The notes: generated from the sequence alone by a model not told the origin. A stretch of DNA of 64,000 bases from Anthoceros angustus (GCA_010909165.1 VJWM01000108.1:558001-622000); one strand, 5' to 3'. Counted from the stretch's first letter, positions 19,687 to 31,509 are shown. Numbers and translations: made by a program.

Positions 19687-21228
19687 ATGCGCACGATGGA
19701 GGAGAGGGCGTCCAAGGCGATCTTGGAGGCCTGCAGGTCCCTGAGGAGGCGGCATGAGGTGGAAGAAGGAGCCCATGCCCCGGCGCTCACTGCTCTGCTG
19801 GCGCGCTTCAATTCCCGGGGAGCAGAATTGGAGAGCAAAGTGGAGAGCCTGCAGCAGGAGGTGATCCAGCTCTACCGGGCCAACGCCCAGGCATCCGAGC
19901 AGCTGGTGCAGGAGGTGCAGACTGTGGCTGCCCTGAAGGCCCAATTGGCCAAGGAGGAGGCTCGGGCGGGGGAGCAGGAGAGGGAGGCGTCAGAGGCTCG
20001 AGCCAGCCTGGCGGAGTTGAGACAAAAGCTGGATGAGACGAGGAAGGCGGTAGAGCTGGAGGAGGAGGAGCGGCAGGCGCTGCGGAAGCGGCTGGAGGAG
20101 CAGGAAGCGGAGCTGAAGCGGGTGCTGGCGGACAACAAGTCGCTTGTGGATCGGTGGATGGCTTTGAAGCTGCGGGAATCGGACCGGATGAACGAGGCCA
20201 ATGAGATGTATTTGGAGATGATCCGGGAGCAGAAGGCTGGGAAGCTGGAGGAGCTGGCAAGGCAGCAGGTTGATGGAATTGTGCGGAATTCGGAGTTTGG
20301 GGCAGAGAAGTATGTGGAGCCGGGAGCCAGTCCGACCAAGGTGCGGCATACCTTCGCAAATGCCCATGATGGCAGCTGCACTGCCCTGCTGTTTGAGCAC
20401 GGCAGCTCGACGCTGTTCAGCGGCGGATTTGATAGGCTGATCAAGTTATGGGATGCTGGGTCTGGGGCCGCTGTGAATACCCTGCGAGGCTGCCTTGGCT
20501 CGGTGCTTGCTCTCTCCATGTCCACAGACAACAAGCATCTGCTGGCTGCCTGCAGTGACCACAAGCTTTTCCTTTGGGATTTGCAGACTGGTCGGATCAG
20601 GCACACGTTGACAGGGCATGCTGACAAGGTGGTGACTGTGGATTTCAGCAAGACCAGTCACTCGCGAGCTGTTAGTGCTGCCTATGATAGAACTATCAAA
20701 GCGTGGGATCTGAACAAGGGCTATGGAATCACTACACTGATGTGCCACAGTAATTGTAATTCCTTGTGTTTGACGATGGAGGGAAACATTTTCTGCTCAG
20801 GGCACGTTGATGGTAATCTTCGATTCTGGGACGCCCGAACAGGGAAGCTGGCAAATGAAGTTGTTGCTCACAACAACAACGGGATATCCTCGGTTTCCCT
20901 GTCAAGGAGCGGGCAGAGTCTTTTGACTACAGGAAGGGACAACATCAACAATGTATTCGATGTCCGGACCTTTGCAGTCCGGGCCTCGTTTAGAAGTCCG
21001 GGGTTTCAGGTTGGGACGAACTGGTCACGTTCATGCATGAGTCCAGATGAGAAGCATGTGGTGGCCGGATCAGCAGACGGGACGGTGTATCTGTGGAAGG
21101 ATAAAGCTGCTGTGTGTGACAGTGCTCTTAAAGAACACAAGACCTCTGTGCTCTCCTGTGCATGGAGTGCCGTGGGAAAGCCTCTGGCTACAGCAGACAA
21201 GAGTGGTGTCATCTGTGTGTGGGGGTGA
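19687..21228 (+). CDS. ATG16: ATG16-like autophagy protein, intronless
   Basis: 513 residues from the ATG at 19687 (MRTMEERASKAI); the frame is open 54 bp further upstream and a second ATG lies at 19696. The first 220 residues are a long coiled coil (ELESKVESLQQEV onwards) and the rest is a seven-bladed WD40 propeller (GGFDRLIKLWD, SAAYDRTIKAWD, CSGHVDGNLRFWD, GSADGTVYLWK). This is the plan of ATG16/ATG16L, which pairs with ATG12-ATG5 to place the ATG8-lipidation machinery on autophagosomes. No intron interrupts the coding region, whereas plant ATG16 genes I know are split, so this may be a retrocopy; no poly(A) tract is visible. The PPR pseudogene is divergent upstream. Confidence 0.9.
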   Translation: MRTMEERASKAILEACRSLRRRHEVEEGAHAPALTALLARFNSRGAELESKVESLQQEVIQLYRANAQASEQLVQEVQTVAALKAQLAKEEARAGEQEREASEARASLAELRQKLDETRKAVELEEEERQALRKRLEEQEAELKRVLADNKSLVDRWMALKLRESDRMNEANEMYLEMIREQKAGKLEELARQQVDGIVRNSEFGAEKYVEPGASPTKVRHTFANAHDGSCTALLFEHGSSTLFSGGFDRLIKLWDAGSGAAVNTLRGCLGSVLALSMSTDNKHLLAACSDHKLFLWDLQTGRIRHTLTGHADKVVTVDFSKTSHSRAVSAAYDRTIKAWDLNKGYGITTLMCHSNCNSLCLTMEGNIFCSGHVDGNLRFWDARTGKLANEVVAHNNNGISSVSLSRSGQSLLTTGRDNINNVFDVRTFAVRASFRSPGFQVGTNWSRSCMSPDEKHVVAGSADGTVYLWKDKAAVCDSALKEHKTSVLSCAWSAVGKPLATADKSGVICVWG

Positions 21229-21861
21229 GGGAATGTCTTCTCAAGATTGGTGCCCTTGACTGAAGTCACAAGCTATCAGTAAAGCCACATCCCTGTCACT
21301 CAGGTTGTGGCCATGGCCATGGCCAGGTGTCCGGCTGTGTGAAGGTGTGACCTTGGCCGGGAAGTGATCGTGCAAAGTTTCAAGCCCAGTGAGCTGCCCA
21401 GCTGCCTGGCACTCATCCAGGTATGCAATCAGGGCTGACAAGTTGGTCTTTTTTGTCACAGTGGTTTATGTTTAGACCACAATCATGCACCTCGTTGCTC
21501 ACCTTCTTTGTTTTATGGTATCAGCATGTCCTGTGCATCCCACAAGCCACCACTTCAGCCAAGTTTCCCCGGCAAATGGATTTTGGTCACGTCTGCTATG
21601 CATCTATGATCTGGCGGAACACACGACATAGTTGGTGGAGTATGCACATTATTCACATCCCATTTACTTCAAAATTTGTTTCGACTGGCGAGAAGTTGCC
21701 AGGTTGCCAGGTTTTCTAACGCCTACCTAGAGGATGACACTTCAGAGTGCACTTTACTGAGAGAGAAGAGATAGGGTGAGGCCATCTAGCATGCATGGCA
21801 TCTAGCATAAAAAGCTTCCTAGGGTCACTCTGAACTGTACATCCTGGGTCCGAAGAGGCAT
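21229..21861. other. Intergenic, convergent 3' ends
   Basis: Between the ends of the ATG16-like and SET/TPR genes. I see no gene, repeat or RNA in it; the CCATGG-rich bit at 21310-21325 is short. Confidence 0.6.
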
Positions 21862-24078
21862 TTACAGATTCTCGCGGCAGCGTTGGAAATCGATGATTCC
21901 TCGCAGCACATCATAGCTGGTCAGACTACGTCGTTCAACCTCACCTTCACCCAGTAGCAGGAATGTGATCCAGTCCTTCCTCCTTGCATATTCCGGTTGG
22001 AATGGCCGAAGCATTTTCTCTAATTCTGCGACTATCCTGGCATGTTCGGGGTGGGGAAGGCTCAAGGTCCAATCCTGGTTAAAGCTATTCTTGAGCGCGG
22101 CAAGCCTGTCGAGCTGAGGGAAACGTGCAACCATGGCCCGCTCGAAAGAGCACCTCGGGCAGCAGCAACGAAAGCCCCCCTTGCCCATGCCGCCCGTGGC
22201 CACGTCTCTCATCTGCACCGGCTCCCGGATGTCAAAGTAAGGGATTGTGACCTCTGCACCTGCAGAAATGTGACGAAATGCCCGCACAAACATGGCATCT
22301 CCTACAGGCCGCCAGAAGGAATTGGGAATGCAAGAGTGGTTGATAAAGGAAGGCAGCATCCACAAACCACTAGCTGATGGCATTTCAGACCACCCACTGG
22401 CTGGTGGGGATCCGGACACCTGACTAGGAGAGTTGTCCGCGAAGCTGTTGGACAACACAATGCGACGGATTCGAGCCACATCGATCTCAGGTAAGTGGCC
22501 TTCATGCGCCAGACCTGAGTGCGCCGCTCCGAGTCCTGCAGGAGGTTTGAAGAGTGTCGCTGCAGGCACCTGTGGGTGGTGAGAGCCGTCTGAAAGACTG
22601 TAGAGCTGCAGCAACTTCCGAGGAGATGCCTTTGCGCCCTGCACCAGCTGCGTCACCAGATATTCGACTGCGGAGTTTTGCATGTCATCAAAATGGAGTA
22701 ACATCCCCTGGTTGGGGCCCGGGGCCCCGTGTTTGTAATCCCATTTTGCCACAGCCAGAGCGTTGCTGACCAGCAGCAGCTCCCCTTCTTTCACATCTCT
22801 AGTGACAAACAATCCACGGCCAACTCTCAACTTGTCACCTTCCACTTCCCTAACCTCTACAGGCCCCACATATTCGCTGCACTTGGGATGATCATAGCGT
22901 GGTAAGAAGATAGATGGATCATAAACTCCCAACCGGCTCTGTTTGTCGAATATTCTCACTTCTGCAAGAGCCTCCTCGACCTCCTTCAGCTCGATGGGAC
23001 ACGCCCCGGATTTGCCAGCTTTCAATTGCTTGAGCACGGCCGTCAAGCAAGTGATGGCTTCCCCGAAGCATTGCAGCCCGGAAAGAGCCTTGGCCTTGCG
23101 GAGCATGCTTTTCTTATGACTCGGATCCATACTCAAGGCCTTCACAGCATCATGGAGAGCATTCTCGTGCTGGTGGACGCGGAGCCATGCTTCTGCTCGG
23201 TTGGAGAGAGCAAGCTTGCAAACCCCAGGCTCCAGATCTGACGATGATTCGCATGCATCCACGCATTCAGAGTAGGAATCTATGGCCTTCTTCCACTGCT
23301 TTGCAGCGAAGTAGCTGTTCCCCTGCTTCCGCATCAGCTCAACCGCCTCCAGAGTGCTGGCAGCCTTCACTTGAAGCTTGGAATCAACGGCCGGACCGAC
23401 TTCAACGACGTCGGCCAGATAGTCCACCCCAAGTCCCACGCAGCAATCGTTGTAAAACAAGAGGCAGGGCTCCTTGATTGCAAACCTCTTCCCTTCCGCG
23501 AGGAGAGCCTTCATGGCAGACATGCTGGATGTCGACAGCGCCCCATGATAGATGGAGAGTATGATAACCTTGCCGGCATCATCTTCCAACAACGCCTGGA
23601 CGTCAGTCGACAGCGTCCGAGGTGCCGCGCACAGTGTGCCATACAGAACCCGCCCTGCATGCCGGTTGATCCCCAGCCGCAATTCGCTGGAGCAGTGGAA
23701 ACCCATCCACCACAGGCAAATGGGTCAGTCCCGTCGGCAAATCACAGTACTCACATGCAAGCATCACCCATATCACGAAATGTGCAAAGATGGACAGCCT
23801 GCTGTATATGAACTTGTCATGAATCAAATCTGACGAGGAACCGACTGGAGGTACCTGATGCGGATTTCCTCCAGGCTCGAAAGAGGTGGCGATGCCTTTG
23901 GGGGTATGTACCGGGGGACAAGCGTCTGGTTCAGACGAGAGCTCAAGGCTTCGAACAGACCCGGCTTGGGAGCGAGATGCCAGAGGGCGCGATCTACGTC
24001 CTGTTTGTGGAGCTCCATGAGCAGAGCTTCGTCAAAACTCCTGGGTGCTGAAACTCGATCCACGTCGTAAGCAGCCAT
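21862..24078 (-). CDS. SET-domain protein with TPR repeats (SMYD-like), 2 exons
   Basis: Exon 1 (24078-23855) and exon 2 (23686-21862) join through a GT-AG intron of 168 bp (donor CAG|GTACC, acceptor CTCCAG|C) into 682 residues. TPR repeats lie around residues 195-300 (KQGNSYFAAKQWKKAIDSYS, LSNRAEAWLRVHQHENAL). A SET domain follows: GRGLFVTRDVKEGELLL, the core motif FINHSCIPNSF, then YFDIREP, and a Cys-rich post-SET piece FRCCCPRC. This fits plant TPR/SET proteins related to SMYD lysine methyltransferases; the target is unknown. A part of exon 2 was copied into the Harbinger transposase at 25.9-26.7 kb. Confidence 0.88.
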
Positions 24079-24777
24079 GCGGTTGTACTGAGCGACTACG
24101 GCACTTGGGAGCTTGAAATGACAAGCTGCCTTCCCTTCTCTTCCCTTCCCTTCCCTCCCCGCTCAAGCGCTTTGCCTGCAGCCCGAACAGCCTGGATTCA
24201 GAGCAAAGGCAAGGCTCCATCTTTAATTTGTAGCGGCCGTTGGCTGACATCGATCTGAGATATTACTCTGGCCTGACAAGTACTCGGGCCTAGCAAGGTT
24301 CCTTAATTACGCTGGCCTTCACGGCGGCGGCTAATGCTAATCGCTAATCCTGGGTCCACATTCTTTGGGAGATGAGCTGCATTATGTTGATGTACTTCGT
24401 TTCCCCTATTATTGAAGCGAAAACTGTTTTATGTACCTTAACTGTGTGGCGGTTGCACCTTAACGGAATTTATCTCCAGCCAATTCCTTTCCTTGCACGC
24501 AATGGAATTACAACGTCCCTTGACAAGCCGTAACTGCTCCCAACCGATGATTACAAAGTGGTTAGGTAGTGGCCCTGTCAGGCTACAAGCTGTCACTTGC
24601 AGGAAAGGAGAATCATTGCCCATCACCCACCCGAACGATGTACAATAAACCAGGCAAATATGCTAGCATTTGCCCGACGGCGGACGGCGGGGGGCATTCG
24701 AACATCGCGCTTGGCTCCTTTATAATATAGAGCTTTTGAAATTTTATTGCCTACACTTGGGCGGGCGCGATGTTTAA
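24079..24777. other. 5' flank of the SET/TPR gene
   Basis: About 700 bp with no gene that I can support. A pyrimidine-rich run (CTTCCCTTCTCTTCCC) stands at 24130, about 55 bp upstream of the ATG, as often found in plant 5' leaders. Confidence 0.5.
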
Positions 24778-25138
24778 GGGCTGGTTTACACTATGTATGA
24801 CCGGGCTGTGAGTGCCACGAAGCACTGACCACCGGCCGGTTGTGCATATGACACCATCCGGCCGGTTGTGCATATGACACATGGTGACAAGGATGTGGTT
24901 GTCATTTGCTTGTACACTTGACCGGTTAACTTGATTTTCTGACATCCCGTTCCGCTCTTCATGGTACAAGATAAATTATTTACATCATGAGGTTACGTGG
25001 TTCACGATAGCAAACTCTTCATAATCCCCATATTCAGAGGGGCATTGCCGCAAGCTTGTCACTCCACGCCCGTTCACTGTCCTCTGTACACGTTGCCTTT
25101 GCACAAGGTCTTCACAAGACAATTGAGCTCGTCACACC

Positions 25139-27320
25139 ATGGAGGGGCATGAGAGTGAGATGGCTTTACAAGTACCTGCAGTGATGGCCTTGGATAACTG
25201 TGAGGACACAAATCTAGCAATGCTGCAGGTACCTCCAATGATAGCGAGGGACAGCAACGAGGATACAAATCTAGCAATGTCAGATGACGGCCGTCGGGAG
25301 AAAATTTTACTTGCTTTGGGTGTGTTGTGTGCTCTTGAGATTTGCTCATCATCTCTCCGGACATTCATAACTACTGGAGCAGTGGCTTTGCATCACGAAG
25401 TGTTCGAGTCTAGTGGGAGAAAAAAAGAAACGACTATCAACATGGTGTGTGAAACGAAACCAAGGGTTTACGGATCAATCACTTCTTGGGTCTTACACAG
25501 ATGAGATGTTCAAGGAGCGTTGTCGAGTAAGCAAAGCCACCTTCTAGTATCTGTGCGCTGAAATTGGCCCTTTGGTGTTCAAGCAAGACACCACATTTCG
25601 GAAAGCCATTCCTGTGGACGCAAGAATTGCGATGGCCCTCAGGAGGCTGGCCACTGGAGACACGCTTCAAACTCTTAGTGACTGCTATGGATACAGCACA
25701 ACTGCAGTTTGTAATGCTACTTTGGAATTCTGCAGAGCCCTGGTTTCCAAATTGCACGATACCTACATCATGTGGCCTGGAAAGAGCAAAATGGCTGCAT
25801 ATGCAGCAGAGTTCCTTGAATTGCAAGATATCCCGTATGTGGTTGGAGCTGTCGATGGGAGTCACATCCCCATTATTGCTCCTCGCAGAAACAAGGGGGA
25901 TTACTATAACAGAAAAGGGTTCTACTCTCAACTTGTCACCTTCCACTTCCCTAACCTCTACAGGCCCCACATATTCGCTGCACTTGGGATGATCATAGCG
26001 TGGTAAGAAGATAGATGGATCATAAACTCCCAACCGGCTCTGTTTGTCGAATATTCTCACTTCTGCAAGAGCCTCCTCGACCTCCTTCAGCTCGATGGGA
26101 CACGCCCCGGATTTGCCAGCTTTCAATTGCTTGAGCACGGCCGTCAAGCAAGTGATGGCTTCCCGAAGCATTGCAGCCCGGAAAGAGCCTTGCCTTGCGG
26201 AGCATGCTTTTCTTATGACTCGGATCCATACTCAAGGCCTTCACAGCATCATGGAGAGCATTCTCGTGCTGGTGGACGCGGAGCCATGCTTCTGCTCGGT
26301 TGGAGAGAGCAAGCTTGCAAACCCCAGGCTCCAGATCTGACGATGATTCGCATGCATCCACGCATTCAGAGTAGGAATCTATGGCCTTCTTCCACTGCTT
26401 TGCAGCGAAGTAGCTGTTCCCCTGCTTCCGCATCAGCTCAACCGCCTCCAGAGTGCTGGCAGCCTTCACTTGAAGCTTGAATCAACGGCCGGACCGACTT
26501 CAACGACGTCGGCCAGATAGTCCACCCCAAGTCCCACGCAGCAATCGTTGTAAAACAAGAGGCAGGGCTCCTTGATTGCAATTGTCTCATGGGATTACGA
26601 CTATGGATGGGCAAGGCCTTCACAGCATCATGGAGAGCATTCTCGTGCTGGTGGACGCGGAGCCATGCTTCTGCTCGGTTGGAGAGCAAGCTTGCAAACC
26701 CCAGGCTCTACATGTTGACTCCTTATAGAGGGTCTAAGGACGGACTGACACTAGAGCAGGAACATTGGAACTTTGTTCAAAGTTCCACTAGGATGGCTGT
26801 AGAAAGAGCATTTGGAATCTTGAAAGCGAGGTGGAGGTGTCTGCTAAAAAGATTGGACATGGAGCTGCAGAACATCCCTATTGTCGTTCAGGCATGTTTA
26901 ATTCTACACAACATGTGCATCATCCATAAGGACGCATTCGATCAAGCTTGGCTAGAAGAGGCAGCATATTCATGTGTTCATGATATGGATGATGACGAGG
27001 AGGCCACAAGAGCAGCTCGAGAAACTCTATATGAATTGAATGGGGTGCGTCATGGTAGGGGGAATGTCCACAGGGTTCAATTTGCACACGGAGAGGAACA
27101 TGAAGACGAAGTTGAGATGCCTGGATATGAAGCAGGAGTGAAGCGAATCCGGGACATAGCTAGAGCTCTGTATGAAACCAGAACCCAAAAGAATATTAGA
27201 CTAGTTTTTTTGGAAGACACAGATTTAGAGTCTTGTGATGAAGAATCGATCGTGATTCAAATCCGCTTGTGTACCTCAAGAGAGCCTCTTCTATATAAGG
27301 CTGATTTTTCAATTCTGTAA
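25139..27320 (+). pseudogene. Harbinger DDE transposase, interrupted
   Basis: The N-terminal part (MEGHESEMALQ...) loses frame near 25500 and meets a TAG at 25546. The nuclease continues with LRRLATGDTLQTLSDCYGYS, VVGAVDGSHIPI (first catalytic Asp) and NRKGFYSQLVT at 25927. Foreign DNA then runs to about 26707, replacing the segment with the second catalytic Asp. The frame resumes with YMLTPYRG, MAVERAFGILKARWRCL (the Glu) and ends at 27320. Without the second Asp the enzyme cannot act. Confidence 0.85.
25925..26707 (-). pseudogene. Captured fragment of the SET/TPR gene, with partial second copy
   Basis: 25925-26580 repeats about 22825-23480 of the SET/TPR gene almost base for base, in the same orientation, with single-base losses (near 26165, 26195 and 26480). 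After a short spacer, 26611-26707 repeats the piece from GGCAAGGCCTTCACAGC to CAAACCCCAGGCTC a second time. Both lie inside the Harbinger transposase frame. The left junction shares ACTCTCAACTTGTCAC between donor and acceptor, so it probably formed by template switching at microhomology. Confidence 0.88.
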
Positions 27321-27333
27321 GACAGAAATAGAA

Positions 27334-28416
27334 CTAAGGCTGATTTTTCAATCCTGTGGACAGAGTGGCCACTAAACTCTCTAACAATGCCATTTTCTTT
27401 TCCTCCAGGGCTTCCAATTTTTGGGACATAGAACTCAAGAGACTGATAGCATCAGATGCATTATCTTGACCAATCCTCCTCTTTTTGGTCATGTCTTCAT
27501 TGCTGACTCCGCTCATCGAAGAACTGTCCACACTTGACCTCTTGTGTGAAGAGGCATGAGCCTCACATACAATGTGAGCGCGGTTATGCATGTAGAGGTC
27601 AACAATGTCAAACCATGCACATTTTTCAGACTGTTGTTGCTTGATATGGCATTGTGAGCCTTGTCCACCTTGTAATCCTTATAAATCATTTTCCACTTCT
27701 GCCTACAGGCCTCTGGATTCTTGTCGAAATCATGACAAGTTGCAGCTATTGCTGCAGCCACCTTGCTCCAAATCTCAATTCCTGTAGGGGCCGAGAAGAC
27801 TGTAAGACCACAAGTTGCATTTTATGGCTGTGCGAGCTTGAACTGTAGCAAAAGCTAAGATACCTTGTTTTGGTGACTTGTCGAATTCGGCCTGCATCCC
27901 ACCCCGTACATGGATGAGATTTATCACATGGTGCTCTTTCCATGCATCTGCCCTCTTGCCGCCTGTCGAAGGTTCAGCTTCTGCCTTCACATTTGGCTCC
28001 TTCTTCACTCCACGACGGCGTTGTTTGGTGGGGACAGGTGCAATTTGCACGCAATCTTCATCCTGATGGAGCTGATTCCCTCCATACTGAGATGCTGGAT
28101 GCACTTGCAAGAAAGGGCCCGCTGGCGACCCCCGCAGAGCAAGAGGTGGCAAGGAATTGCCAACAGCTGATGCCCCAAGGATGGGCACTGTGTAAGGCAA
28201 TGGAAAGTTATTGGCAGAAGAAAAACCGCTCACTTGCGAGCCTTGCGAGAAGCCACTTATTTGTGAGCCTTCTACGAAGCCGCTCCCTTGCCACTGATCT
28301 TGACCACTGAAACCACCACTGAAACCACCACTGAAACCACCACTAACGTACGAGAACATACTTTCACGAGGCTGACGCAGAAACGGATCCATGTCCGCCC
28401 CGCTTAAGCAAAGCAA
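27334..28416 (-). pseudogene. Harbinger Myb/SANT-like DNA-binding protein, frameshifted
   Basis: Exon 1 starts MDPFLRQPRESMF (28392; an upstream ATG at 28416), has four SGGF repeats, a basic KQRRRGVKKEP stretch, and begins the trihelix/Myb fold (ADAWKEHHVINLI). A GT-AG intron of about 85 bp (GTATCTTAG...CCCCTACAG) leads to IEIWSKVAAAIAATC and CRQKWKMIYKDYK. A single-base loss in an A-run near 27620 breaks the frame; after it CAWFDIVDLYMHNR and the C-terminal coiled coil (LLSSMSQKLEALEEKKMALL) are readable to 27334. This is the partner protein of PIF/Harbinger transposases. Confidence 0.8.
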
Positions 28417-29103
28417 TGGTTTCTAAATGAGGTTCACGACTTGTGGAGGAAGGTGCGCTTCCCGCTACAAAATAAAGTGAGTCAATAGGGTGAACGGTAT
28501 GGTGAACGGGGTGTCCGAACGGACCGTAAGAGATAAATATTCACCGTAATAAAGTCCTGAAGAATGCCACATGTCTACATACCATTGCTTAGAAGTTTTT
28601 GGGTCTGACATAACGAGACCCTATCAGTAGCTATTGGGCCTTTGGCCCGGTAGCTACTGCCAGCTTTCAGAAGTGAGAGAACTTGCCATGTCACCATGGC
28701 ATGACCGGGTAGTGTATAAGGGGTTTACGGGCAACACCCAATCCCGGCTCTCCAATCCCTGACAAGGTGGTCATGACCACCCTAGTGTAAACCCGACCTA
28801 AGGTCAACATTACGGTCCTCTGAGCACTTCATTATGAGAATTTGGACCGGCCTGCAATGCTTTGAACTTTCGAATGTCTGGTCTCAAATATTGTGGATCC
28901 TTTGATGTCGCAAAAGAATTCTCTAGGTCAGTTGTAGGTGGATGTGGAAATTTTATATATTTTCTAGCTTGCCTGGCCTGGCTGCAAACGCACATTGATC
29001 ATGACTGATAGACCCTAGGTTCCTTGCATGATTAGACCCTAGGTTTTGAGGGGAAGGAAAGTTATAAGAGGCAAAAGAGCTATAAAGAGTTCAAATGGGT
29101 TTG

Positions 29104-29493
29104 TCAAAAATCAAGAAGCTCAAAGAGACATAGGCCAGTGAGCTTCGGAATATGAAACGAGAAGAATTTGCGCAAGGAAAAATGAGTACACTTAAAAAGA
29201 AGAGTGTAGCGAGCTCGAATAGGAGCATAGACAGGGCAATAGAAGAGGAAGTGTGTATCAGATCTAGGGTCAAGGGAGCAGAGCTTGCAAATATGGGCAG
29301 CTTGAGGAGGTGTGGGCTTAAGCCAACTCTCGGTGTCGATTCGGAGGTGGTGGGAGATGACACGGAATAGACCGATGAGAGTGCGGAGCTTGAAGGAGAG
29401 AGGCCAACTGAGGTAACGTGTTAGGGCAGAGAACCCAGAGAGGGGATTGACAGGAATTCCTCTTGCTAGAGGAGAGACCATTTGGACACACAA
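29104..29493 (-). mobile_element. LINE reverse transcriptase, zinc-binding C-terminal fragment
   Basis: The minus strand reads LRTLIGLFRVISHHLRIDTE, then CKLCSLDPRSDTHFLFYCPVY and YTLLFKCTHF. The Cys-x2-Cys...His...Cys pattern and HFLF.CP.Y are the zinc-binding domain after plant non-LTR reverse transcriptases. The polymerase part is not present. Confidence 0.7.
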
Positions 29494-30016
29494 TAGCCCC
29501 TACCACATCACCCACCCTAACTATAATAAACTAGGCAAATGCTAGTCTAATTCAAAGAATATTATTACTCTTATCAAAGAAGGTTTTTACGACAAACGAA
29601 GTGTTAGTTCCTGCCACATCACCCACCCTATGGGTGATTGTACACCTGATAGCGGTGGTAGAGCCACGTGGCTCTGTCCACCGCCCACCCACCGGCCGAC
29701 GTCTAGTTATCGGTGCCTTGATGTCGAGGGTATCGGCATGCGACTGGTGCATATATACACTGTATGCTTTAAACCGACAGTTTATGGCTGTTGTCATGCT
29801 ATGGCTGATTGATTGTTTAATAGGTCGAGTGCGTGCCTGGCAATGCGTGTCAGATACCTCTGGCCTTCGGGGGTAGGTGGTATTCACATCACCGCACGCA
29901 TCGCCGGCCACGGTGGTGCAAGCACCGCATCACCACCGGTCAATATAAAAGGCCATTAGCCGTGTCAACCAATTACAAAGCGCCGAGCTCGGCGGTGTAA
30001 TGTGAAACCACCCTAA

Positions 30017-30438
30017 GGGCCAGTTCACACCGGGCCTCGTGTGAGGCCGGAGGTTTTGACAATTCTTCTACAAAACTAGGCCTCGTGTCGCCGATCGACA
30101 AAATCCTAGCCTTATTGTCTATATATGCCCTTGATGGCGATTAGCTCCAAGGAAATTTCACATTGACCATCCCCATCCACAAATCCCGTTCCCAAATTAT
30201 CGTAGAAGTTAGTCATCTCAAAATTAGTAACAACGTCGACTTGTTATTGGTTTAGTGATGGACGCTTTTAAGTGTCATCAGTCTGTGGTTGCGAGTTCCG
30301 CAGGAACAAACTGGCAATTGGAAACTTCGCCAAGCAAGGGACACGGGGGCACTCTGTTTTTCGTGTGAACGCCCTGACATCCGCATCATATGCTATTAGC
30401 CAATTAATATGTTGAGTCAAGCCGGTGTGAACCAGCTC
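30017..30438. mobile_element. Harbinger-type MITE, copy 1
   Basis: Ends GGGCCAGTTCACACCGG and, inverted, GAGCTGGTTCACACCGG, flanked by TAA on both sides (30014-30016, 30439-30441). 422 bp, no coding capacity. TIR and target duplication are of the same kind as those of the 24778-28798 element, which may have mobilised it. Confidence 0.8.
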
Positions 30439-30951
30439 TAACTATAACAATCAGGCAAATGGTATTCTAATTTAGAGATTATTAATCCTCTTGTCAGAGA
30501 AGGCTTTCAAGACAAACGAAGTGTTAGTTCTCACATCACCCACCCTATGGGTGATTGTACACCTGATAGCGGTGGTAGAGCCACGTGGCTCTGTCCACCG
30601 CCCACCCACCGGCCGACGTCTAGTTATCGGTGCCTTGATGTCGAGGGTATCGGCATGCGACTGGTGCATATATACACTGTATGCTTTAAACCGACAGTTT
30701 ATGGCTGTTGTCATGCTAATACAACTGTACGTGGGATTGTTTAATAGGTCGAGTGCGTGCCTGGCAATGCGTGTCAGATACCTCTGGCCTTCGGGGGTAG
30801 GTGGTATTCCGACATCACTGTGCACGCATCATCAGCGTCACGGTGGTGCAAGCACCGCATCACCACCGGTCAATATAAAAGGCCATTAGCCGTGTCAACC
30901 AATTACAAACTGTCAGCAGGCTACTGGCGGTGTAATGTGAAACCACCCTAA

Positions 30952-31366
30952 GGGCCAGTTCACACTGGGCCTCGTGTGAGGCTGGAGGTTTGACAATTCT
31001 TCTACAAAACTAGGCCTCGTGTCAGGCTGGGATCTGACAAAATCCTAGCCTTATTGTCTATATATGCCCTTGATGGCGATTAGCTCCAAGGAAATTTCAC
31101 ATTGACCATCCCCATCCACAAATCCCGTTCCCAAATTATCGTAGAAGTTAGTCATCTCAAAATTAGTAACAACGACTTGTTATTGGTTTAGTGATGGACG
31201 CTTTTAAGTGTCATCGGGCCTCAGGTTGCGAGTTCCGCAGAACAAACCGGCAATTGGAAACTTCGCCAAGCAAGGGACACGGGCACTGCTGTGGTGAACG
31301 CCCGACATCCGCATCATATGCTATTAGCCAATTAATATGTTGAGTCAAGCCGGTGTGAACCAGCTC
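30952..31366. mobile_element. Harbinger-type MITE, copy 2
   Basis: 415-bp sister of the previous MITE with TAA at 30949-30951 and 31367-31369. It arose with the tandem duplication around it rather than by a new insertion, because the flanks are duplicated too. Confidence 0.8.
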
Positions 31367-31509
31367 TAACTATAACAATCAGGCAAATGGTATTCTAATT
31401 TAGAGATTATTAATCCTCTTGTCAGAGAAGGCTTTCAAGACAAACGAAGTGTCAGTTCATAAGGAGTATCTCTCCATTTCCGATCTGCTATACCGCAAGT
31501 GACACCATG

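Larger units (their letters stand above)
24778..28798. mobile_element. PIF/Harbinger transposon with both ends
   Basis: The ends are inverted: GGGCTGGTTTACACTA at 24778 and, on the other strand, GGTCGGGTTTACACTA from 28798. Each is flanked by TAA (24775-24777, 28799-28801), the three-base target duplication of PIF/Harbinger. Inside are the two genes of this superfamily in convergent order: a DDE nuclease on plus and a Myb/SANT-like protein on minus. Both are broken, so the element cannot move on its own. A 30-bp duplication (CCGGCCGGTTGTGCATATGA) lies near the left end. Confidence 0.88.
29518..31460. repeat. About 925-bp tandem duplication containing MITEs
   Basis: TAACTATAA...AGGCAAATG starts at 29518, 30439 and 31367; the first two copies are complete (921 and 928 bp), the third stops near 31460. 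Each full unit has a segment beginning near CCTATGGGTGATTGTACACC and ending with a MITE. Copies are about 90% identical or better, differing by substitutions and short indels. Confidence 0.85.

Noticed and set aside
25564-25992. Second plus-strand frame overlapping the Harbinger nuclease
   Set aside because: The sister frame carries the DDE-family motifs (VVGAVDGSH), so this one is its shadow.
29601-29876. 90-codon frame repeated in the MITE duplication
   Set aside because: Occurs in both copies because the DNA is duplicated; no start context, no protein similarity and frames shift between copies.
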